From Myxococcales bacterium (lineage in GTDB: Bacteria; Myxococcota_A; Polyangia; Palsa-1104), in NCBI GenBank assembly GCA_023248835.1, contig JAHFDU010000242.1, positions 1 through 6,275 of the forward strand: a stretch of 6,275 nucleotides of DNA. Direction: 5' to 3'. Shown piece after piece: positions 1 to 4,968 of the stretch. Made by a program: the position numbers and the translations under genes. Below the pieces are notes generated by a model. It was not told the DNA's origin. It searched no databases and saw nothing but the letters and a program-made list of their open reading frames with translations. Position 1 is the first letter of the stretch; every line of letters begins with the position of its first letter.

Positions 1-515
1 GCGATGGTGCGCAACTTGGCCATCAAGCGAGCGATGGTGATGTCGATGAGCTCGTGGTTTTTGACGTCGATCGCTTCGGGATAAAAGCTCGACAGCGCCA
101 CCACCATCGCCGACAAAATCGCCATCGGATGCGCGGTCATCGGAAAGCCTTCAAAAAACCGCTTCATGTCTTCGTGGATCATCGAGTGACGGGTGAGCAG
201 GCGCGAAAAGTCGGCGAGCTCGGTTTTGTTGGGCAGCTTGCCGTAAATCAACAGATAAGAAGTCTCGACAAAGGTCGACTTTTCGGCGACCTCCTCGATC
301 GGAATGCCGCGGTAGCGCAAGATCCCCTTTTCGCCATCGAGAAACGTGATCGCGCTCTGCACCGGCGCGGTGTTCATGTAACCGTAATCGAGGGTTACCA
401 GCCCGGTCTTGGCGCGCAATTGCGCAATGTCGATAGCGCGCTCGTTTTCAGATCCCGCCACCACTGGCAACTCCAAACTGGTGCTGCCCACCGTAATCTG
501 CGCTTTGTCCGCCAC
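1..515 (-). CDS. gltA: Citrate synthase, N-terminal part (runs off the left edge)
   Basis: Citrate synthase condenses acetyl-CoA with oxaloacetate to citrate, the entry step of the TCA cycle, in the cytoplasm. The visible 171 codons read as the N-terminal part of the bacterial GltA family: a beta-rich start (residues 5-20), the stretch ITFLDGEKGILRYRGIPIEE at 56-75, and RHSMIHEDMKRFF at 109-121, which corresponds to the RHTMIHEQ segment of E. coli GltA. The start is GTG at 515-513, chosen because a strong GAGGAGG lies just upstream and the family homology begins within a few residues; no ATG fits. The catalytic His and Asp of the C-terminal half lie outside the window, so integrity cannot be judged. 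It points the same way as the three-gene kinase operon upstream but is separated from it by 360 bases of repeats, so it is probably a separate transcription unit. Confidence 0.93.
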   Translation of the reverse strand, partial: MADKAQITVGSTSLELPVVAGSENERAIDIAQLRAKTGLVTLDYGYMNTAPVQSAITFLDGEKGILRYRGIPIEEVAEKSTFVETSYLLIYGKLPNKTELADFSRLLTRHSMIHEDMKRFFEGFPMTAHPMAILSAMVVALSSFYPEAIDVKNHELIDITIARLMAKLRTI

Positions 516-519
516 TTTG

Positions 520-526
520 TCCTCCT
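520..526 (-). promoter_or_regulatory. Shine-Dalgarno site that fixes the GTG start of citrate synthase
   Basis: On the minus strand GAGGAGG is followed by ACAAA and then GTG at 515-513. This near-ideal ribosome-binding site at normal spacing supports the non-ATG start. Confidence 0.8.
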
Positions 527-619
527 CGCCGATAAAAGGCCGGCTAATACTGTAAACTGGTTCGACAGCGAAGTACAGAGCCGCGCGTTGCCGTTCAGGG
601 GCACCCGGAAGTCGGCGTT

Positions 620-638
620 GATTCGCGCTTCGCGATTC
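620..638. repeat. Imperfect inverted repeat (hairpin)
   Basis: GATTCGCG (620-627) and CGCGATTC (631-638) can pair around a 3-base CTT loop with 7 of 8 positions matched (one T-T mismatch). It sits about 105 bases upstream of the citrate synthase start and next to the first heptamer array. It could be a short regulatory hairpin or part of the neighbouring repeat element. There is no T-run long enough to call it a terminator. Confidence 0.45.
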
Positions 639-643
639 TTACC

Positions 644-675
644 ACAGCCGACAGCCGACAGCTGACAGCTGACAG
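644..675 (+). repeat. Heptamer tandem array, ACAGCYG x 4.6
   Basis: Reading from 644 the sequence is ACAGCCG, ACAGCCG, ACAGCTG, ACAGCTG, ACAG: four full copies of a 7-base unit plus a partial copy, varying only at the sixth base. Its reverse complement (CTGTCAG/CTGTCGG) is the same family as the heptamers inside the 56-base duplication at 763-790 and 819-846, which are in the opposite orientation. The arrays thus form a long imperfect inverted pair around about 90 bases of unique sequence. Confidence 0.85.
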
Positions 676-724
676 TAGAGAAAAATCGCAAAATCGCGTT
701 GACCCTCGCGTAAATTCGCTCTTG

Positions 725-782
725 AAAGGAGGACGTAGGTGATTTCATGAATGAATCCGAAACTGTAGGCTGTCGGCTGTGA
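725..782 (+). other. Orphan ribosome-binding site with an 11-codon open frame
   Basis: AAAGGAGG at 725-732 is a full-strength Shine-Dalgarno but leads to no gene. A GTG at 739-741, at good spacing, stops after three codons. An ATG at 747 opens MNESETVGCRL and stops at 780-782, where it has entered the repeat; the spacing from the ribosome-binding site is about 14 bases, longer than usual. A second ATG at 751 stops after five codons. This may be the remnant of a gene start interrupted by the repeat, a short leader peptide ahead of the hairpin at 792-813, or chance. Confidence 0.3.
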
Positions 783-791
783 GCTGTCGGC

Positions 792-813
792 GGCGCCCGG
801 ACTTCCGGGCGCC
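792..813. terminator. GC-rich hairpin 1, possible transcription stop
   Basis: GGCGCCCGG (792-800) pairs perfectly with CCGGGCGCC (805-813) around the loop ACTT, giving a 9-bp stem. It lies just beyond the 3' end of the kinase operon and can form in RNA from either strand. No T-run follows on either side, so it does not look like a standard intrinsic terminator. It may act as an RNA 3'-end stabiliser or simply be a repeat-borne hairpin. Confidence 0.45.
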
Positions 814-847
814 CGAAACTGTAGGCTGTCGGCTGTGAGCTGTCGGC

Positions 848-869
848 GGCGCCCGGACTTCCGGGCGCC
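848..869. terminator. GC-rich hairpin 2, 7 bases after the receiver-kinase stop
   Basis: This is an exact copy of the 792-813 hairpin (9-bp stem 848-856 with 861-869, loop ACTT), produced by the 56-base duplication. In the kinase operon transcript it would be the first structure after the stop codon at 878-876. It lacks a U-tract, so a terminator role is only a possibility. Confidence 0.45.
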
Positions 870-875
870 CCTGGC

Positions 876-1958
876 TCAGAACGCGGGAAGTTTGACTTCA
901 AATCGGGCGCCGCCAGCGCTGCTCTCCCGTACCTCGATGTGACCGCGGTGCTGTTCGATGATGCCGTGCACAATCGGCAGCCCGAGCCCAGAGCCACTCG
1001 GCTTCGTCGTAAAAAACGGTTCGAATATGCGACTGCGCGCCTCGGGAGCGATGCCCGGGCCATTGTCCTCGACGGCCATCAAGACCGCGTTGCCGTGACG
1101 AGAAGTTTCCACTGCGACCAAGCCGCCATCGGGCGCTGCCTGCAGCGCGTTGAGTACTAAATTCATCACCACTTGCTGTAGCCGCTGCGGGTCGCCACGC
1201 ACCTCGCCGACGTCCGCCAGCGCCCGACGCACTTTGATGTGACGCGCTTCCGCGTTGGGCGCGACCAAGTCGAGCACTCGATTGCACAGAAGCACCAGAT
1301 CAACCGACGCTGACGCCAATTCACGCGGACGAGCAAACTGTAAGAAGTCTTCGAGGATGTGATCAAGGCGCTCGATTTCATCGCGCACCAAGTCGAGCGG
1401 CTCCTGCAGCTGTTTGCGTTCGCCGTCGGGCAGCCGAGAAAGCCGACGCTCAAGGACAGTCAGTTGCAAGAGGGCGGAGTTGAGCGGGTTGCGAATTTCG
1501 TGCGACAGACCAGCGGTGAGCGTGCCAACCGCGGCGAGCTTTTCGGCGACTTGGGCTCGCCGCCGCAGTTCCGCCTTTTCCTCCACCAGTACCACCTGCC
1601 GGATCGCCTTATCGACAGTCATTAGCAGATCCGCGGTGGCGCACGGTTTCATCAGATAGGCGCAAGCGCCGGCTCGCACCGCCGCAGCTGCGGACTCTAC
1701 TGTCGCGTAGCCGGTGAGCAGAATAATCTCGGCCTCGGGCGAAATTTGCCTAAGATCGGCCGACAGCTCGATGCCGTCACCGTCGGGCAATCGAACGTCT
1801 ATTAGCGCGACATTAAAACCAGTACGACCGAGCTCACGCGCGCGCTGGCAACTGCCCGCCGACAGCACTTCATATCCTGCGTCTACCAAGATCTCGGTCA
1901 GATTTTCGATCTGCGCCGCATTGTCATCGACGATCAAAATGCGTCGCACCGCACTCAT
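876..1958 (-). CDS. Receiver-histidine kinase (REC-HisKA-HATPase)
   Basis: This is a 360-residue soluble two-component protein with no membrane segment. An N-terminal receiver (about 5-120) has the acidic pair D11/D12, phosphoacceptor D54, T82 and K104. A short helical linker leads to a HisKA dimerisation domain with phosphoacceptor H153 in GLSHEIRNPLNS. The HATPase domain follows: N-box with N266/N270, DNGPGI (298-303), FEPFFTT (312-318) and GSGLGL (322-327). All catalytic motifs are intact. There is no sensor domain apart from the receiver, so its kinase is probably controlled by phosphorylation of D54, perhaps by the globin-coupled kinase of the same operon (inference). Its ATG overlaps the stop of the preceding gene as ATGA (1958-1955) and has no clear Shine-Dalgarno, so translational coupling is likely. 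It is the last gene of the operon. Its phosphate acceptor is not shown; the double receiver next door and the NtrC-type regulator at 5409 are candidates. Confidence 0.93.
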   Translation of the reverse strand: MSAVRRILIVDDNAAQIENLTEILVDAGYEVLSAGSCQRARELGRTGFNVALIDVRLPDGDGIELSADLRQISPEAEIILLTGYATVESAAAAVRAGACAYLMKPCATADLLMTVDKAIRQVVLVEEKAELRRRAQVAEKLAAVGTLTAGLSHEIRNPLNSALLQLTVLERRLSRLPDGERKQLQEPLDLVRDEIERLDHILEDFLQFARPRELASASVDLVLLCNRVLDLVAPNAEARHIKVRRALADVGEVRGDPQRLQQVVMNLVLNALQAAPDGGLVAVETSRHGNAVLMAVEDNGPGIAPEARSRIFEPFFTTKPSGSGLGLPIVHGIIEQHRGHIEVRESSAGGARFEVKLPAF

Positions 1959-2656
1959 GCCGCAGCCGGGTAGAGACCTTCAATGGTCGCGAGCAGCGCG
2001 TCAACATCAAACGGCTTGGTAAATAGCTTCTCCTCGGCGACGGAAAAAGAGGCGGCGTAAGCCGTAATCACCAAGAGCGGCAAGCGAGGAAATTTGGCCG
2101 CCAACTGGCGCAAGGCCTCGCCGTCGGGACCACCGGGCACCCGCAAGTCACAGAGGGCGACGAACGGCTCAAGTCCGTTATCCAGTCGCTCGGTCTCGCT
2201 CACTGACGCTGCGGTTACGGCAGAGAAGCCTTTGCAGCGCAAAATCTCGCACAGGTTGTCTGCCAGGTGGCGATCGTCTTCGACCAGTGCCACCAAGCCG
2301 TCGCGTCGCGCTACCGCCAAGAGTTCGATCAGCATTCCGATCGGTGCCGGCTTGGGAAGCACCGCGAGCAAGCCTTCCTTACGCGCAGCGGCCAAGTCCT
2401 GTGCGTCGGTGTATGCGGTGATCACCACCGCTGGCAAACCCGGGTCGATGCGACGAATCCGCTGCACCAGCTCGGCGCCACCCATCACCGGCATGCGCAT
2501 GTCGGTGACCAGCGCATCAAAGCGAGTCTGTGCGACCACGACCAACGCCGATTCGCCCCCCGACACCACGGCTACTTCGGCGCCTTGATCCTCCAAGATC
2601 TCGGCCAGATTTTCGCCGAAAGCGCGGTTGTCATCGACGATGAGATAGCGCCGCAT
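1955..2656 (-). CDS. Double-receiver response regulator (REC-REC), no output domain
   Basis: The protein has 233 residues and consists of two consecutive receiver domains. The first (about 1-117) has D8/D9, phosphoacceptor D52 in VTDMRMP, T80 and K102. The second (about 120-230) has E126/D127/D128, D170 in CDLRVPGG, T198 and K214. Both look competent. No DNA-binding, enzymatic or HPt domain follows, so it probably relays or buffers phosphate. From memory, the cognate regulator of Anaeromyxobacter AfGcHK is also a double receiver, phosphorylated on Asp52 and Asp169; the match in architecture and position is striking. I chose ATG at 2656, two bases after the kinase stop and preceded by AGGTG, because it reproduces that numbering. 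A GTG at 2662 (overlapping the kinase stop as GTGA) would add two residues. The 3' end overlaps the next gene by 4 bases, indicating one operon. Confidence 0.92.
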   Translation of the reverse strand: MRRYLIVDDNRAFGENLAEILEDQGAEVAVVSGGESALVVVAQTRFDALVTDMRMPVMGGAELVQRIRRIDPGLPAVVITAYTDAQDLAAARKEGLLAVLPKPAPIGMLIELLAVARRDGLVALVEDDRHLADNLCEILRCKGFSAVTAASVSETERLDNGLEPFVALCDLRVPGGPDGEALRQLAAKFPRLPLLVITAYAASFSVAEEKLFTKPFDVDALLATIEGLYPAAA

Positions 2657-2658
2657 GG

Positions 2659-3795
2659 TCACACCTGCACCGGCAGCCGCACAACGAAGCGAGCGCCTTT
2701 TTCACTCGGGACGTGTTCGATGGTGCCACCGTGCTGCATCACAATGCGGCGACACAGAGCAAGCCCGAGGCCGATTCCCTTGGCCTTGGTGGTCACCAGC
2801 GGCTCAAACAGACGCCGACGCACCTCTTCCGGCACCCCTTTACCGGTATCTTGAACGCTGACTTCGACACCACCGTTTTCAAAAACGCCCGCCACCGTGC
2901 AGGTGCCGTTCGACTCCATCGCCTGTGCGGCGTTGATAAAAAGATTGACGAACACTTGGCGCAATTTTCCGCGATCGGCAAACACCGTCGGCAGCTCGGC
3001 CAAATTCTGCTTCACTAAGCGAATCGACTGCAGCGCCGTCACCTGTGCTGCCGCATCCTCAATGATTTCTGCGACGTGCAGCTCTTCGAGCTTGAGCGGC
3101 CGATCGCGAATCATGTCGAGTAGATCCGCAATGATTCCGCTGGCGATCTCGACCTGCTCGCCGATCCGATCGGCATGTTTACGCGCTCGCTCGTCGGTGG
3201 TGCGCCCCTTTAGAATGAACAGCGATGACTCGATCACGCCGAGCGGGTTGCGCAACTCATGACCGATCGATCCCACCAGTTGACCAAACGTCGACAGTCG
3301 CTCCGCCTTGGCCTTCTTGTCGAGCAGGTCTTCCCGATAGGTGTGCAGCATGATGGCAAGTTCGAGATCAAGGATCTTGTCGAGCGCGGTCTCAGCGTGG
3401 TGCCGTTTCTCTGGCTCACCTGCGTAGGCTTCCGCAGCGATGTTACTGAGCGCTTGCCGGACCACATTCATCGCGCCGAACATATACTGTTGTGGCAAGT
3501 CGATGCGCACGTGGACACGACCGATGCGGCAGCGCAGCTCAAAGTAGACCTCATCCCACGGTCCAGAAAACAGCTTGTCCATCCACTCGACCAGTGTTTT
3601 CTTCAACCGGCCGATCTGGCTCTCGCCAGCGAGCGCCTGCCGAGCGCCGTCGTGTGCCAAGATCTGCGCGTAAAAAACATCCGCCACCTGTTCAAAATGC
3701 GGCGCCACCATCGGATGCATCGCGCGTAAGGCGGCGCCATCCGCATCGGTAAACCCGACATAGCGTTTCAGCTCTTCAAACAAAGTTTCAGTCAC
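2659..3795 (-). CDS. Globin-coupled histidine kinase (haem-based gas sensor)
   Basis: This 378-residue cytoplasmic kinase has an N-terminal globin sensor domain (about 1-155; it opens TETLFEELKRYVGF). The probable proximal haem ligand is H95 in RIGRVHVRIDLPQQY, and a candidate distal Tyr is Y42 in VFYAQI. HisKA follows with phosphoacceptor H179 in GSIGHELRNPLG, then the ATPase: N284/N288 (N-box), DTGKGV (316-321), FEPLVTTK (330-337) and GIGLGL (340-345). It resembles AfGcHK of Anaeromyxobacter, in which, from memory, His99 binds haem and His183 is phosphorylated; both are offset by exactly four residues here. It should control phosphorylation according to haem ligand or redox state. I chose GTG at 3795 although the frame stays open to 3966: family homology begins right there, and a sigma-54 promoter (3841-3856) lies inside the possible extension and overlaps the ATG at 3852. 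No clear Shine-Dalgarno precedes the GTG. It is the first gene of the operon. Confidence 0.92.
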   Translation of the reverse strand: MTETLFEELKRYVGFTDADGAALRAMHPMVAPHFEQVADVFYAQILAHDGARQALAGESQIGRLKKTLVEWMDKLFSGPWDEVYFELRCRIGRVHVRIDLPQQYMFGAMNVVRQALSNIAAEAYAGEPEKRHHAETALDKILDLELAIMLHTYREDLLDKKAKAERLSTFGQLVGSIGHELRNPLGVIESSLFILKGRTTDERARKHADRIGEQVEIASGIIADLLDMIRDRPLKLEELHVAEIIEDAAAQVTALQSIRLVKQNLAELPTVFADRGKLRQVFVNLFINAAQAMESNGTCTVAGVFENGGVEVSVQDTGKGVPEEVRRRLFEPLVTTKAKGIGLGLALCRRIVMQHGGTIEHVPSEKGARFVVRLPVQV

Positions 3796-3840
3796 GGCGC
3801 AAAAGTAACCACGGGCGCCCTTCTTTTCAACCCAATCAAT

Positions 3841-3856
3841 AGCAAATGACATGCCA
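3841..3856 (-). promoter_or_regulatory. Sigma-54 (-24/-12) promoter for the globin-kinase operon
   Basis: The minus strand reads TGGCATG-TCAT-TTGCT against the consensus TGGCACG-N4-TTGCW, with a single mismatch (T for C). The invariant GG (3855-3854) and GC (3843-3842) are exactly 10 bases apart, as required. Transcription should start near 3830, leaving about 35 bases before the GTG at 3795. Transcription from here requires an AAA+ activator; one is encoded at 5409. Confidence 0.75.
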
Positions 3857-3912
3857 CAGCTGTTCATCCCGCATACGCTCGACCGCGCGCAGAATTCGCG
3901 ATCAGATCCCTC

Positions 3913-3936
3913 AAAAGCGCATTTTTTTCGCGTTTT
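3913..3936. promoter_or_regulatory. AT-rich imperfect dyad between the divergent promoters
   Basis: AAAA-G-CGC (3913-3920) can pair with GCG-TTTT (3930-3936) with one bulged G, around a run of seven Ts. It lies between the two sigma-54 promoters, where an activator-binding or DNA-bending site would be expected. I do not see a good match to the IHF consensus. The role is a guess from position. Confidence 0.25.
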
Positions 3937-3960
3937 CAGCAGTAGCTCCCCGCAAACCGT

Positions 3961-3976
3961 TGGCACTTGACGTGCA
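3961..3976 (+). promoter_or_regulatory. Sigma-54 (-24/-12) promoter for the stress-protein operon
   Basis: TGGCAC-TTGAC-GTGCA matches TGGCAC-N5-TTGCW except for one base (G for T). GG (3962-3963) and GC (3974-3975) are separated by exactly 10 bases. The predicted start of transcription is near 3987, only about 5 bases before the ATG at 3992. That would explain why the gene has no Shine-Dalgarno. TTGACG at 3967 could be mistaken for a sigma-70 -35 box, but no -10 box follows at the right distance. Confidence 0.65.
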
Positions 3977-3991
3977 CAAGCCCCTAGTCAA

Positions 3992-4537
3992 ATGGACCTA
4001 ACACGAAAAAAAACCATCTTGGTCGCAGTCGATTTTAGCCACGCCACTGAACGAACTCTGCAAACCGGTCTCGCGTTGGCACAGTCGTGGAACATGGAGC
4101 TTGCGCTCTGCCACGTGTGTCGCCCGGTTGCAGTGACGCCAGCCACGTCGCTGTTGCCACTTTCCGACGAATTCGTGATGCAAGAAGAGGCGCACCGTTC
4201 GCTGGTCAAGTTGGTCGCGCAAGCACAACAGCATGGCGTGAGTGCCAAGCCGCACGTGCGCGTCGGCGACCCTAGCCTGGCGATTCTCGAGCTTGCGCAC
4301 GAGCTGCACGCGGTCGCCATCGTACTCGGCAGCCACGGCAACGGCGGACTCATGCACAAACTGCTCGGCAGCGTGCCTACCAAAGTGGCGCGCGAAAGTA
4401 CCGTGCCGGTGATTGTGGTGCCGCCCAACTTATCTGCCACCTGGACGCTCGCCACCCGCGGCGCAGAGACATCAACAGCGACCCTCGCCACCAAGAATGA
4501 CAAGGAGAGCAGACAATGGGCCAATGGACCAAGATAA
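3992..4537 (+). CDS. Universal stress protein (UspA family), ATP-binding type
   Basis: This is a 181-residue cytoplasmic protein with one Usp domain (about 6-146). The first strand is KTILVAVDFS with D14 at the adenine-contacting position. The nucleotide-binding motif GX2GX9GS is complete at G113-SH-G116-(9)-G126-S127, so ATP binding is expected, as in the MJ0577-like branch. The last strand is VPVIVVP (138-144). A Thr/Ala-rich tail of about 35 residues extends past the domain, and its coding end overlaps the next gene by 22 bases in another frame. The ATG at 3992 is the only sensible start, because the first beta strand begins at residue 8. No ribosome-binding site precedes it, and the sigma-54 promoter upstream would give a nearly leaderless message. 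It is the first gene of an operon with a CBS protein, a second Usp and an NtrC-type activator. The precise physiological role is unknown. Confidence 0.92.
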   Translation: MDLTRKKTILVAVDFSHATERTLQTGLALAQSWNMELALCHVCRPVAVTPATSLLPLSDEFVMQEEAHRSLVKLVAQAQQHGVSAKPHVRVGDPSLAILELAHELHAVAIVLGSHGNGGLMHKLLGSVPTKVARESTVPVIVVPPNLSATWTLATRGAETSTATLATKNDKESRQWANGPR

Positions 4538-4968
4538 GCGTTAGCGCATTTATGACTGCGGCGCCTCAAACCATCGGGTTCGACCAGACGCTCGAGACCG
4601 CGCACAAGATGATGCGCGCCGGCAACTTTCGCCATCTGCCAGTGCTCAAGCAGGGTGAACTGGTAGGCCTAATTTCACTCGGCGACTTACATCTCATCGA
4701 AACTCTGTCGGACGTCAATCCGGCTGAACTCACCGTCGATGAAGCGATGTCGCAGCCGGTGTATGTGATCCACGCGCGCGCCTCGCTTCAGAGTGTTTGC
4801 ACCGCAATGGCCAAGCATAAGTACGGTTGCGCAGTGGTGACCGAAAAGGGAAAAGTGGTCGGACTGTTTACTGCCAATGATGCGCTCGCGGCGCTCTCAG
4901 CGCTGCTCGATCCTCCGCGTTCGCGATCTTCGCAGCGCAATTTGATCAAAACCAAGGAGCTCCAATGA
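4516..4968 (+). CDS. CBS-domain pair protein
   Basis: This 150-residue protein is essentially one CBS pair (Bateman module): CBS1 about 9-65 (SAFMTAAPQTIGFDQTLETA, then RHLPVLKQGELVGLISLGDL) and CBS2 about 74-130 (DEAMSQPVYVI, then GCAVVTEKGKVVGLFTANDA). Such modules bind AMP, ATP or related adenosine compounds and change shape, acting as energy or nucleotide sensors. No enzyme or channel domain is attached, so it presumably acts on a partner protein. A basic tail follows (about 135-150). AAGGAG at 4502-4507, eight bases before the ATG, fixes the start. It overlaps the preceding stress gene by 22 bases, and its stop overlaps the next start as ATGA (4965-4968). Its position between two adenine-nucleotide-binding stress proteins suggests a shared energy-status role (inference). 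Confidence 0.92.
   Translation: MGQWTKISVSAFMTAAPQTIGFDQTLETAHKMMRAGNFRHLPVLKQGELVGLISLGDLHLIETLSDVNPAELTVDEAMSQPVYVIHARASLQSVCTAMAKHKYGCAVVTEKGKVVGLFTANDALAALSALLDPPRSRSSQRNLIKTKELQ

Larger units (their letters stand above)
757..870. repeat. Perfect 56-base tandem duplication (two copies plus 2 bases)
   Basis: Bases 757-812 and 813-868 are identical, and the repeat continues for two more bases to 870. Each unit consists of CCGAAA, four heptamers of the type CTGTNRG (763-790 and 819-846), and a GC-rich hairpin (792-813 and 848-869). The array ends six bases before the stop codon of the receiver-kinase gene. Identity of the copies implies a recent duplication, or an assembly artefact. Two copies abut with no spacer, so this is not a CRISPR. 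Confidence 0.95.
516..875. other. Gene-free repeat-rich spacer between citrate synthase and the kinase operon
   Basis: No convincing protein-coding gene is present in these 360 bases. Open frames crossing it on either strand have no family resemblance and run into real genes in other frames. It holds, left to right: the upstream region of citrate synthase (no convincing sigma-70 promoter; the best I see is a weak TATTAG -10-like box on the minus strand near 546-551), an imperfect hairpin (620-638), a heptamer array (644-675), an isolated ribosome-binding site (725-732), and a 56-base tandem duplication containing inverted heptamers and GC-rich hairpins (757-870). These elements are listed separately. 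Confidence 0.75.

Noticed and set aside
546..574. Sigma-70 promoter for citrate synthase (TTCGCT, 17 bases, TATTAG on the minus strand)
   Set aside because: Only 3 of 6 and 4 of 6 consensus matches, which is too weak to list as a feature.
54..665. Plus-strand open frame of 203 codons
   Set aside because: It lies opposite the citrate synthase N-terminus, has a His/Arg-rich composition with no family resemblance, and ends in repeat sequence. It is the shadow of the real minus-strand gene.
699..727. Plus-strand TTGACC with TTGAAA at 17-base spacing as a promoter for the orphan ribosome-binding site
   Set aside because: The -35 is reasonable but the -10 is poor and overlaps the Shine-Dalgarno, so it would leave no leader.
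757..870. Possible CRISPR array
   Set aside because: There are only two units, directly abutting with no spacers, and no cas genes nearby.
395..1063. Minus-strand open frame of 222 codons across the repeat region
   Set aside because: It overlaps both citrate synthase and the receiver-kinase in other frames and is largely repeat-derived, low-complexity sequence. It shows no domain signature.
3967..3972. TTGACG as a sigma-70 -35 box for the stress operon
   Set aside because: No -10-like hexamer follows at 16-18 bases; that position falls on the ATG itself. The same bases are better explained by the sigma-54 element.
3988..4635. Minus-strand open frame of 215 codons opposite the first stress protein
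   Set aside because: The plus-strand frame has a full Usp motif set, while this one has none. It is an antisense shadow of a GC-rich gene.
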